In this document: piece by piece, positions 16,104 through 24,010 of the stretch
Position numbering within the stretch: position 1 is the stretch's first letter
How the letters are laid out: each line of letters begins with the position of its first letter
Source: Antarcticibacterium arcticum
GTDB lineage: Bacteria > Bacteroidota > Bacteroidia > Flavobacteriales > Flavobacteriaceae
DNA: 64,000 nt
Assembly: GCF_007993795.1 (NCBI RefSeq)
Contig: NZ_CP042476.1
Span: 2,976,001 to 3,040,000 of the forward strand
Reading direction: 5' to 3'
Translations under genes and position numbers: made by a program
Notes under the pieces: generated by a model
Told to the model about the DNA's origin: nothing
The model's input: only the letters and a program-made list of their open reading frames with translations
The model's database searches: none

Positions 16104-16304
16104 CTACGCCAACATACTCACCACCTTCTGTACCCGGCCTACTTCCCCGGTTTCCAGACGCACTTTAATGCCGTGGGGGTGAATGGGGGATTTGGTGAGA
16201 ATAGTGGCTACCACCCCTTCTGTAAGGGTACCGCTGCGCTGGTAATGTTTTTGGATAATAAGAACCGTGGTTCCGGGCGCAATCTCTTTTCTTGTGGGTA
16301 TCAT
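16104..16304 (-). CDS. YwbE family protein
   Basis: 66 residues. The pattern PGTTVLIIQKHYQRSG, LTEGVVATILTKSPIHPHGIKV and GEVGRVQKV matches YwbE (DUF2196), a small beta-rich protein of unknown function found in many bacteria. It lies 3 nt downstream of the NAD(P)-binding protein gene on the same strand, so both are likely co-transcribed. Its 3' end is about 25 nt from the repeat array. Confidence 0.85.
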   Translation of the reverse strand: MIPTRKEIAPGTTVLIIQKHYQRSGTLTEGVVATILTKSPIHPHGIKVRLETGEVGRVQKVVSMLA

Positions 16305-16307
16305 AAC

Positions 16308-16952
16308 TTATCTGCTTGCCTCGATAATAGCCGATTTAATGGACTCTTCCCCTTCAATTGCTTCAATGATCTTATTTTTTACTAGGGGATCTGCCAGGCT
16401 CATCACCAGTAAAAATGCCACATCATCCCTGGAGATTTCACCTTGTTTGTCAAGTTTTTCAGCAAGCTTCACTTTGGCCAGTCCCAGGTCATCATTTAAT
16501 GCTCCGGGGCGTAGGATGGTATAAGGAATCCCGCTTTGAATTAAGTGCTCATCTGCTTTTTTCTTCGCCTCCAGGTAGGTTTGAAGTTTTGGATGTGAGG
16601 AAGGATCATCGGCACCCATGGAGCTAAGCATTACAAACTTCTTTATTCCTGCTTTTTTTGCAGCGTCTATAATTTTGATGGCGCCTTTCTGGTCTATTTC
16701 AATAGTTTTTTCCTCCCCCGTATCACCTCCTGAACCCGCTGCGAATATTACCTTGTCAATCCCTTTTAATGCGTTATCTACCTCCTTTTCAAGATCGGCC
16801 AGAACAGTTTCAATATCCATATCATTAAAGATCTCCTGTTGTTCTTTCTTGCGCACCATGGCGATAGGTTCAAAGCTTTGGGAATTCCGCAGGATCTCTA
16901 TAACCCGTTTTCCCGTATCTCCTGTAGCTCCAACAATTAATATCTTTTCCAT
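16308..16952 (-). CDS. NAD(P)-binding atypical short-chain reductase (NmrA/SDR-like)
   Basis: 214-residue Rossmann-fold protein. The nucleotide motif is VGATGDTGKRV (about 6-16), with an acidic residue pattern downstream and ILRPGAL near 150, as in atypical SDRs of the BVR-B/NmrA type. The canonical YxxxK is replaced by YLEAKKKAD, so the reaction is uncertain; members act as NADPH-dependent reductases or redox sensors. Upstream gene of a two-gene unit with ywbE. Confidence 0.8.
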   Translation of the reverse strand: MEKILIVGATGDTGKRVIEILRNSQSFEPIAMVRKKEQQEIFNDMDIETVLADLEKEVDNALKGIDKVIFAAGSGGDTGEEKTIEIDQKGAIKIIDAAKKAGIKKFVMLSSMGADDPSSHPKLQTYLEAKKKADEHLIQSGIPYTILRPGALNDDLGLAKVKLAEKLDKQGEISRDDVAFLLVMSLADPLVKNKIIEAIEGEESIKSAIIEASR

Positions 16953-17044
16953 CCTTTTATCTTTTATAACTGAAAGATAAGAATAGCCTGCTCTATTGAC
17001 AAACCCTTTAAATTGAATAACAAGAGATTAACAGATGTTAACAG

Positions 17045-18850
17045 CTAACCCAAATTCAGGGCTTTCTCTTCGAGTTCTTTCTGGAATTCCTCCAAAACCG
17101 GTTTTACGGTACTTTCAGGGAGATCGGCAATTTTAATATACATTAATCCGTCAACCGCATTATTGAATAAAGGATCTACATTAAATGCAACCACTCTGGC
17201 ATTCTGTTTAATATACTTTTTGATCAATACCGGCAATCTTAGGGTATCCGGTTCCAGTTCTTCAATGAACTTGTCAAACTTGTTTAGATCTGCCTCGCTG
17301 GAATCAAAGATCATCTCTTTGTCTTCATCTTTAAGTTTTACAATAAATTCCTTTTTAGGCCTTATATATTGCGCCACATCATTGTCAAAAAAGTTGGATC
17401 TCATAAATTCTATCATGAGCGATTTGGAGAAATTGGAGAATTTGTCGCTTATGGTGACCCCGCCAATAAGGAATTTATGTTCAGGAAAACGAAGGGTGCA
17501 ATGCACTATTCCTTTCCAAAGTAAAAATAAAGGCATTGGTTTTTGCTGATACTCTTTTATAATAAAAGCCCGGCCCATTTCTATAGATTGGCTCATCATT
17601 TTATATAGTTCAGGTTCAAACCTGAACAGGTCCTGAAGGTAGAACCCATCGATCCCATATTTTTGGAAGATCTCGTTACCCATACCCATCCTGTAAGCTC
17701 CGGCCACTTTTTTAGCCTCATTATCCCACAGGAACATATGATAATAATAATTGTCAAATTTATCCAGGTCTACAGACTTGTTGGTGCCTTCTCCAATTTC
17801 CCGAAAGGTAATTTCCCTAAGTCTTCCTATTTCGTTTAAAATATTGGGGATAATTTCCCTGCGTGCCAGAAATACTTCATAGTTTTTACTTTCCAGCAAC
17901 CGTTTGTCCATATGCCGGCAATTCTCAATTTCAGCCTCAATTAAATTATGACAGGTTTCGCCCGCTATATTTTGCGGTGGGGCCTTTGGAAGTTTAAGCG
18001 TTTTAGGGATTTTGTCTATAAGGCGTTTCCTTTCAAAGGAGTTTGCAAGCATATAAGTTTTCCTGCGCAAAAATGCCGTAAAAGTTTCAAGATTTGGAAG
18101 TGCCGAAAGTTCCTCGGGGGAAATTGCATTCCCAATCCTTACCTTGATCTTTCGCTTTTTTTGAGAGAGCATCTCACTGGGTAATTTGGCAGTTCGCAAA
18201 ATATCGCTAAGCCCTGCCAAACGATAAAAGAACATGCTGTTTTTTGCATGAAAATAAATGGGTATAACGGGGACATTGGCTTTTTGAATAAGCTTCATAG
18301 CTCCGGGTTCCCACGGCCGGTCTACAATGCTCCTTTCATCTCTGTAAGTAGATACTTCCCCGGCCGGAAAGATCCCCAGGGCATGGCCATTTTTTAAATG
18401 GGCAATGGCTTCTTTTAATCCGGACAGACTGGACTTTGCATCTTTATGATCTTCAAAAGGATTTACAGGCATAATAAAAGGCTTAAGAGGATCAAGCCTG
18501 TGCAAAAGAAAATTGGCAATTACCTTAAAATCGCTGCGTTGTGCCAACAAGGTTTTTAAAAGGATCATTCCATCTATCCCACCAAGGGGGTGATTGGAGA
18601 TGGTAACAAACGGCCCTGTTTTAGGTATTCGCTTCAGGTCCTTTTCGGGAATTTCAAAATCTATTTCAAATCCATTCAGAATGGACGTAATAAATTCCTC
18701 ACCCTTAAGGTGTTTTCTTTTTTCGTATTCCCGGTTTATGGTTGAAAGGCGGGTAGTGCGCAAAATAACCCACCCAATGGAAGTTCCCAGAAAACCAAGT
18801 TTGTCCAGGTTCATCACTTTAGCTACTTCCTTCGAACTTACAATCCCCAT
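17045..18850 (-). CDS. OlsF-like bifunctional acyltransferase (aminolipid synthesis)
   Basis: 601 residues with two catalytic parts. The N-terminal half (about 75-300) is a PlsC-type lysophospholipid acyltransferase: SNHPLGGIDG at 85-94 (the His-Asp box, with five rather than four residues between H87 and D93) and FPAGEVS further on. The C-terminal half (about 300-560) resembles OlsB/hemolysin-type GNAT N-acyltransferases. This fusion order is that of OlsF, which makes ornithine lipids in Flavobacterium johnsoniae and Serratia. I infer ornithine or another amino-acid lipid as product; the exact amino acid is not visible. Convergence of both steps in one protein suggests membrane association. 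Confidence 0.8.
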   Translation of the reverse strand: MGIVSSKEVAKVMNLDKLGFLGTSIGWVILRTTRLSTINREYEKRKHLKGEEFITSILNGFEIDFEIPEKDLKRIPKTGPFVTISNHPLGGIDGMILLKTLLAQRSDFKVIANFLLHRLDPLKPFIMPVNPFEDHKDAKSSLSGLKEAIAHLKNGHALGIFPAGEVSTYRDERSIVDRPWEPGAMKLIQKANVPVIPIYFHAKNSMFFYRLAGLSDILRTAKLPSEMLSQKKRKIKVRIGNAISPEELSALPNLETFTAFLRRKTYMLANSFERKRLIDKIPKTLKLPKAPPQNIAGETCHNLIEAEIENCRHMDKRLLESKNYEVFLARREIIPNILNEIGRLREITFREIGEGTNKSVDLDKFDNYYYHMFLWDNEAKKVAGAYRMGMGNEIFQKYGIDGFYLQDLFRFEPELYKMMSQSIEMGRAFIIKEYQQKPMPLFLLWKGIVHCTLRFPEHKFLIGGVTISDKFSNFSKSLMIEFMRSNFFDNDVAQYIRPKKEFIVKLKDEDKEMIFDSSEADLNKFDKFIEELEPDTLRLPVLIKKYIKQNARVVAFNVDPLFNNAVDGLMYIKIADLPESTVKPVLEEFQKELEEKALNLG

Positions 18851-18895
18851 TTTTTAATGATTTTTATAAATATACTTAATTGTGGTTAAAGCGTT

Positions 18896-20149
18896 CTAAT
18901 TCCTGGAAACCAACTGTACCGTATTTTGCATAACCTGCTTAAGCAGGATATCCTTATCTTTTTCCAATGTTTTTAAAGCAGTTTCATTAAAATGGCGAAT
19001 GGTATAAAGTGATACTCCGGGTACGTAGGTTACCTTAAACCGCGCTTTTAAATGTTGAATAAGTTTTTCAAGGTTGTTGAACCTGTTATCTACACAAACC
19101 GCAAAACTTATCGCCGAATTCTGTATAAGGTCTACCTTCATCTGATACTGGTGAAAAAGCCGGAAGATCTCACTAATATTTTCCTCTACCATAAAAGAAA
19201 AATCAAGCGTAGATAAGGAGATCAAAACCTGGTCCTTTTTAATAATGAAACAAGGAATTTCGGGATTTAGTGGCTGGCCTTTTCTTACGGTGGTTCCTTC
19301 TCCCTGCGGATCAATGAATGATTTAACATAAAGTGGAATTTCCTTTCGCTGTAAAGGCTGCAGGGTTTTTGGATGGATAACCGAAGCTCCAAAAAAGGCC
19401 AGTTCTATTGCTTCTTCATAAGAGATCTGTTTGAGCAGCTCGGGATTTTCAAATGCCCTTGGGTCGGCATTCAATACCCCCGGAACATCTTTCCAAATCA
19501 CCACTTTATCGGCATTAATACAATAGGCGATAATGGCAGCGGTATAATCACTTCCTTCCCTTCCCAGGGTGGTGGTAAAGTTATTAGCATCGGCTCCAAT
19601 GAATCCCTGGGTGAGATAAAGTTTCCCGGGCCGAAGCTGGTTTAACACATTCTCCTGGGTTTGTTCCCAATTCACCGTCGCATCGCGATAGGTGCTGTTT
19701 GTTTTTATAAGGTTCCTTGCATCAAGAAGCGTATGGGATATACCGTTATCCTTTAAAAATTCACTCAAAATGGCAGAGGAGAGTAATTCTCCAAAAGACA
19801 CAATTTGATCATACACAAAATCATATTGAGTAGATTTATTGTGTTCCATAAAATTTTCTAGCTCAGAAAAAAGCACTGCAATGCTGTCGAAAACGGGATG
19901 ATGTGAATTTTCAAAAAGTTCACCCGCAATTTTGAGATGGTAATTTTTTACAGCGGAAATTTCTTCAGAAGGAATTGAAAGGCTTTGCAGATATTTGCTT
20001 ATCACTATTTCAAGGGCATTGGTCATTTTTCCCATTGCCGAAACTACAATTACCTTATCATCAAATCCGGTGAACTTAAGCACCTGAAGCACATTTCTTA
20101 CCGATGGGGCATCTTGTACCGAAGCACCTCCAAATTTGAATATCTCCAT
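18896..20149 (-). CDS. lysC: Aspartate kinase
   Basis: 417 residues, monofunctional. Phosphorylates aspartate, the first step toward lysine, threonine, methionine and diaminopimelate. The N-terminus MEIFKFGGASVQDA is the kinase ATP/aspartate motif, TTLGREGSDYTAA lies near 190-202 and the C-terminal part (about 300-417) is the regulatory ACT-type region. It is the last gene after two acetyltransferase genes on the same strand; the gap to the nearer one is only 2 nt, so they are co-transcribed. Confidence 0.94.
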   Translation of the reverse strand: MEIFKFGGASVQDAPSVRNVLQVLKFTGFDDKVIVVSAMGKMTNALEIVISKYLQSLSIPSEEISAVKNYHLKIAGELFENSHHPVFDSIAVLFSELENFMEHNKSTQYDFVYDQIVSFGELLSSAILSEFLKDNGISHTLLDARNLIKTNSTYRDATVNWEQTQENVLNQLRPGKLYLTQGFIGADANNFTTTLGREGSDYTAAIIAYCINADKVVIWKDVPGVLNADPRAFENPELLKQISYEEAIELAFFGASVIHPKTLQPLQRKEIPLYVKSFIDPQGEGTTVRKGQPLNPEIPCFIIKKDQVLISLSTLDFSFMVEENISEIFRLFHQYQMKVDLIQNSAISFAVCVDNRFNNLEKLIQHLKARFKVTYVPGVSLYTIRHFNETALKTLEKDKDILLKQVMQNTVQLVSRN

Positions 20150-20151
20150 AT

Positions 20152-20625
20152 CTATTTTTTGATATTCCGTTTAATTCCGGTTTCATCCATATGCACGGTG
20201 TACCAGTTCTTTTTAATATCGGCTCCCGTGTTTTCGTAGAATTCAATAGCGTTTTTATTCCCTTCAGAAACAACCCATTCCACTCGTTTCACTCCGTTCT
20301 CATAACCATACTCTACCACTTTTTGATAAAGCGCGCCTCCCAACCCTGTGCCTCGCATGGAGGCTCTTACAATAAGGTCTTCCAAGTGCACGGTGCGGCC
20401 TTTCCAGGTGGAGAACCTGAAATAAACCAGGGCCATTCCTTCTATTTTTCCTTCAACATCGGCCACAAAACATTTGAAGTTCCCATTGTCAAACCCCTCT
20501 TCTTCAAGGTCTTTTAAACCAATCTCTACCTCTTTTGAGGCATTCTCGTAGGCTGCCAGTTCTTTAATAAGTTCAAGAACCTGTGGCATATCTTCCCGTT
20601 TTGCTTCTCTTATTGTATAGTTCAT
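20152..20625 (-). CDS. GNAT N-acetyltransferase, copy 1
   Basis: 157 residues with a complete GNAT fold: N-terminal REAKREDMPQVLELIKELA, the strand block EDLIVR, and the acetyl-CoA loop RGTGLGGAL (R/Q-x-x-G-x-G/A). The family resembles spermidine/spermine (SSAT-like) acetyltransferases; substrate unknown. A paralogue lies 70 nt upstream. The gene runs into lysC with a 2-nt gap. A perfect -7 box lies upstream (20641-20648). Confidence 0.88.
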   Translation of the reverse strand: MNYTIREAKREDMPQVLELIKELAAYENASKEVEIGLKDLEEEGFDNGNFKCFVADVEGKIEGMALVYFRFSTWKGRTVHLEDLIVRASMRGTGLGGALYQKVVEYGYENGVKRVEWVVSEGNKNAIEFYENTGADIKKNWYTVHMDETGIKRNIKK

Positions 20626-20640
20626 TATATTGACTTTTTA

Positions 20641-20648
20641 CAAATTTA
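20641..20648 (-). promoter_or_regulatory. Predicted -7 box for the GNAT 1-lysC unit
   Basis: Minus-strand TAAATTTG, 16 nt before the start codon. No convincing -33 TTG at normal distance. Confidence 0.4.
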
Positions 20649-20695
20649 GCAATTGAATAAGGACTAACCTTGGAATGGACAGCTTTTAAGATTTT

Positions 20696-21181
20696 TTAAG
20701 TTTTGTTTCCCCCAATATAGCGTTTCATAACCTGCTCATCCATTTGCACCGTATTCCAGTCTTTAAACACAGTGGCCCCGCTGCGTTCATAGAAATCAAT
20801 TGCAGGTGTATTCCAGTCCAGCACTACCCATTCACATCGTTTAACCCCCTGCTCCAGTGCATATTCGATTACCTTTTTATATAAAGCACCACCCAGGCCT
20901 GTTCCCCGTTTTTCATGGCGCACAATAAGGTCCTCCAGATGTACTGTTCGACCTTTCCATGTGGAGAACCTGAAATAAACCAGGGCCATACCCTCAATTC
21001 TTCCGTTTAGTTCTCCCACAAAACAGGTGAATAAGGGATGCTTTCCCAAACCTTCCTTTTCCAGATCCCGCACAGTTACTTCCACAGCATCGGGTTCCTT
21101 TTCAAATACTGCCAGTTCCTTTATGAGTTCCAGGATTTGCGGCAGATCTTCCTTTTTAAATTTTCGTATTGTGTATTCCAT
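20696..21181 (-). CDS. GNAT N-acetyltransferase, copy 2
   Basis: 161 residues; the start MEYTIRKFKKEDLPQ aligns with copy 1, so ATG at 21181 is used and a longer in-frame extension to 21316 is rejected. The acetyl-CoA loop RGTGLGGAL is intact. It shares a 27-residue identical block (starting IEGMALVYFRF) with copy 1 and similar flanks, so the pair arose by tandem duplication. Differences concentrate near the C-terminus, which shapes the substrate pocket in this fold. Divergent from fbp. Confidence 0.88.
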   Translation of the reverse strand: MEYTIRKFKKEDLPQILELIKELAVFEKEPDAVEVTVRDLEKEGLGKHPLFTCFVGELNGRIEGMALVYFRFSTWKGRTVHLEDLIVRHEKRGTGLGGALYKKVIEYALEQGVKRCEWVVLDWNTPAIDFYERSGATVFKDWNTVQMDEQVMKRYIGGNKT

Positions 21182-21198
21182 TCGTATGTTAATTGTTT

Positions 21199-21206
21199 CA
21201 AAAATA
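21199..21206 (-). promoter_or_regulatory. Predicted -7 box for GNAT copy 2
   Basis: Minus-strand TATTTTTG, 18 nt before the start codon. The space to fbp (21182-21298) therefore probably holds two divergent promoters. Confidence 0.4.
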
Positions 21207-21298
21207 AGGAACCTTGAGCTTATATAAATCACGAAAACGTTGTAGTACCTTAATAATTTGAATATTTTTACCACCTCAAAAAAACAGAACAAATCAAA

Positions 21299-22309
21299 AT
21301 GCCCAAAAAGAATCAAACCTTAGGTGAATTTATAATTGAAAATCAGTCAGATTTTGCCTATTCATCAGGGGAGTTATCCCGTTTAATAAATTCCATCAGG
21401 CTGGCTGCCAAAGTGGTAAACCATGAAGTAAATAAGGCCGGCCTTGTTGATATTATTGGGGCATATGGCGAAACCAATGTACAGGGGGAGGACCAGCAAA
21501 AGCTGGATGTGATGGCCAATGAGACTTTTATCCAAACCCTTACCAACAGGGAAATAGTTTGTGGGATAGCTTCTGAAGAAAGTGATGATTTTATAACTAT
21601 TCCGGGATGTAATAATGATCACCGGAATAAATATGTGGTACTTATAGATCCGCTGGACGGCAGCTCTAATATAGATGTTAACGTGTCTGTGGGGACTATT
21701 TTTTCTATATACCGCAGGGTGACCCCATTGGGTACACCGGTGACAAAGGAAGATTTTCTTCAGGCAGGTAATAATCAGGTTGCCGCGGGCTATATTATTT
21801 ACGGCACCTCAACTATGCTGGTATATACTACCGGAAGGGGAGTGAATGGGTTTACCCTTAACCCTGCCCTGGGTTCCTGGTATCTTTCTCATCCCGAAAT
21901 GAAATTTCCTGAAACGGGCAGGATCTATTCAATAAACGAGGGGAATTATGTTCATTTTCCTCAGGGCGTAAAAGACTATATTAAATATTGCCAGGAGGAA
22001 AAGGAAGACCGGCCTTACACCTCAAGATATATTGGCTCCATGGTGAGCGATATTCACCGGAATATGATCAAGGGTGGGATCTTTATTTATCCCAAGAGCT
22101 CAACGGCAACTAACGGTAAACTTCGATTGTTATATGAATGCAACCCTATGGCATTCATTGTAGAGCAGGCGGGAGGTAAAGCAACCGACGGGTTTAGACG
22201 CATCATGGATATACAGCCTACAGAATTACACCAAAGAATTCCTTTCTTCTGCGGAAGTACAAAAATGGTGGAAAAAGCCGAAGAATTTATGGCCAAAAAT
22301 GAACGTTGA
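21299..22309 (+). CDS. fbp: Class I fructose-1,6-bisphosphatase
   Basis: Gluconeogenic phosphatase producing fructose 6-phosphate. The 336-residue length and the metal site DPLDGSSNIDVNVSVGT (about 119-135) identify class I FBPase, with GGKATDG (about 298-304) near the C-terminus. Cytosolic. It is divergent from the acetyltransferase pair and convergent with the TerB-like gene; only 2 nt separate the two stop codons and I see no hairpin between them. Confidence 0.96.
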   Translation: MPKKNQTLGEFIIENQSDFAYSSGELSRLINSIRLAAKVVNHEVNKAGLVDIIGAYGETNVQGEDQQKLDVMANETFIQTLTNREIVCGIASEESDDFITIPGCNNDHRNKYVVLIDPLDGSSNIDVNVSVGTIFSIYRRVTPLGTPVTKEDFLQAGNNQVAAGYIIYGTSTMLVYTTGRGVNGFTLNPALGSWYLSHPEMKFPETGRIYSINEGNYVHFPQGVKDYIKYCQEEKEDRPYTSRYIGSMVSDIHRNMIKGGIFIYPKSSTATNGKLRLLYECNPMAFIVEQAGGKATDGFRRIMDIQPTELHQRIPFFCGSTKMVEKAEEFMAKNER

Positions 22310-22311
22310 CC

Positions 22312-22734
22312 TTATCTTGTAAGCAGGTATTTGTAATCTTCGAAATCCAGTTCTCCTGAAAAGATCTGGATTGACCTGGTAATGATCTTTTCAGATTGTT
22401 CCTGGGAAAAACCAAGGCCAATAGCATATCTTTTTAATAAATGTGCTTCATCTTCATCCATTTCATGATTAGCAAAAATGATCACAAAAAGGTCATGTAG
22501 GGTAGAAAGCCTTCTTTCATAGGAATTGGGAGGGTGAATTGGATAGGCATTTGGGTTATCAACCACTTTAATATATTCCTCATCGCTTATATCAAGTTTG
22601 GATGCAAAGCGGCGCAATAATTTTTCTTCACGCTGGCTTATTTCCCCGTCTATTGCAGCCATATTAACAATAGCCGCAAAGTGGCCTAAATTTCTAACAT
22701 GCTCCCCGGAGCCATACAGATCTGAAAATGACAT
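22312..22734 (-). CDS. TerB-like (DjlA/TerB helical domain) protein
   Basis: 140 residues, all helical. The segments AAIVNMAAIDGEISQREEKLLRRFA and IIFANHEMDEDEAHLLKRYA each show the acidic DGE/DE positions of TerB-type domains, which bind divalent metal in tellurite-resistance TerB. It is a single domain with no DnaJ part. Start MSFSDLYGSGEH at 22734 is preferred over an ATG 24 nt upstream. Function unknown; linked to membrane stress in related families. Confidence 0.75.
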   Translation of the reverse strand: MSFSDLYGSGEHVRNLGHFAAIVNMAAIDGEISQREEKLLRRFASKLDISDEEYIKVVDNPNAYPIHPPNSYERRLSTLHDLFVIIFANHEMDEDEAHLLKRYAIGLGFSQEQSEKIITRSIQIFSGELDFEDYKYLLTR

Positions 22735-22755
22735 TTCTTTAATTTTTATATGATA

Positions 22756-22763
22756 CAAATATA
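22756..22763 (-). promoter_or_regulatory. Predicted -7 box for the TerB-like gene
   Basis: Minus-strand TATATTTG, 22 nt before the chosen start. This favours the 22734 start, since 22758 would overlap the box. Confidence 0.45.
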
Positions 22764-22890
22764 CTTAAACCTTTAGGCATTTGAAATCAATATTATTCAA
22801 AAAATGAGGGTTTACAATCGCTAATCTTTTCTTAATCGCTAAGAGCAAGGCTTGTAATTTTCATAATTTCATTAATTCTTAAAGAACTAA

Positions 22891-23973
22891 ATGAAGCAGC
22901 CATTATTAGCTTTTAACAATAAAGGGATCTACTGTGAGGTGGCAAATGTATACCTGGATCCATGGAAACCCGTAGATAAGGCCATTATTTCCCACGGGCA
23001 TGCAGATCATTCCCGATGGGGCCACAAACAGTATATCACGCATCATACAAATGTTCCTATAATTAAACACCGCCTTGGAGAAATAGAGGTGGCAGGTAAA
23101 GACTGGAATGAAACTTTTACAATAAACGGGGTTAAATTTTCCCTGCATCCCGCAGGACATATAATTGGCTCTTCCCAAATACGGGTAGAATACAAAGGAG
23201 AGATTTGGGTATTTACAGGCGATTATAAAACCGAAGATGATGGCGTGGCAGTACCCTATGAAGTTGTAAAATGCCACACCTTTATTACCGAATGCACCTT
23301 TGGACTGCCCGCATTCACCTGGACACCCCAGGTAGAAGTGATGAAAAAGATAAACGAATGGTGGCAGCAAAACCGGGAAGACGGGCGAACCTCCATACTC
23401 TTTGGTTATTCCCTGGGCAAGGCGCAGCGCCTGCTTAAACATCTTGATCCATCTATAGGGAAGATATATACCCATGGGGCTATAGAAAATATGACTGAAG
23501 TAGTTAGACCCTTGATAAATATGCCCGAAACCATCAGGGTCACACGAGAGACAAAAAAAGAGGAATTGAAAGGCAACATAGTTCTGGCACCGCCAAGTGC
23601 CCATGGGTCTCCCTGGATAAGGAAAATGGTTCCCTATGTTACCGGGTCGGCAAGTGGCTGGATGGCATTCCGGGGAGCAAGAAGGCGAAGAGCAATAGAT
23701 AAAGGTTTTGTATTAAGCGATCATTGTGATTGGGAAGGATTATTGAGCTCCATAAAAGCTACCGGTTGTGAGAAAGTAATTTGCACCCATGGCTATACAG
23801 ATATTTTTTCAAGATATCTCTGCGAGCTTGGATACGATGCCCGTACAGAGGAAACCCAATATGAAGGTGAAATGGGAGAAATGGAAAGCAAGGGTGAGAA
23901 TGCAGATGACCTTGTTCCCGATGAGGAAAAAGCAAATGTCAAAATAGCATCAAATAAAAATAGTAATTCATAA
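22891..23973 (+). CDS. Ligase-associated DNA exonuclease (metallo-beta-lactamase fold)
   Basis: First gene of the ligase-associated DNA repair operon. 360 residues of the MBL/beta-CASP superfamily: the metal motif HGHADH at 35-40, HPAGHIIGSSQI near 90, and VLSDHCDWEGLL near 272. In the family this protein is a predicted SNM1/Artemis-like 5' exonuclease working with the neighbouring ATP-dependent ligase. The last 35 residues are an acidic, low-complexity tail. 37 nt before the ligase gene. Confidence 0.9.
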   Translation: MKQPLLAFNNKGIYCEVANVYLDPWKPVDKAIISHGHADHSRWGHKQYITHHTNVPIIKHRLGEIEVAGKDWNETFTINGVKFSLHPAGHIIGSSQIRVEYKGEIWVFTGDYKTEDDGVAVPYEVVKCHTFITECTFGLPAFTWTPQVEVMKKINEWWQQNREDGRTSILFGYSLGKAQRLLKHLDPSIGKIYTHGAIENMTEVVRPLINMPETIRVTRETKKEELKGNIVLAPPSAHGSPWIRKMVPYVTGSASGWMAFRGARRRRAIDKGFVLSDHCDWEGLLSSIKATGCEKVICTHGYTDIFSRYLCELGYDARTEETQYEGEMGEMESKGENADDLVPDEEKANVKIASNKNSNS

Positions 23974-24010
23974 ATAGCCCCTTTTTAATAAGAGAGGTCG
24001 CTGGGAGAGG

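Noticed and set aside
21182..21316. Longer start for the second acetyltransferase
   Set aside because: Adds 45 unconserved residues, runs over the fbp start and over the predicted -7 box; alignment with copy 1 supports 21181.
22906..23604. Antisense open frame of 232 codons over the exonuclease gene
   Set aside because: Shadow of a well-supported gene; cysteine/phenylalanine-rich low-quality product without motif.
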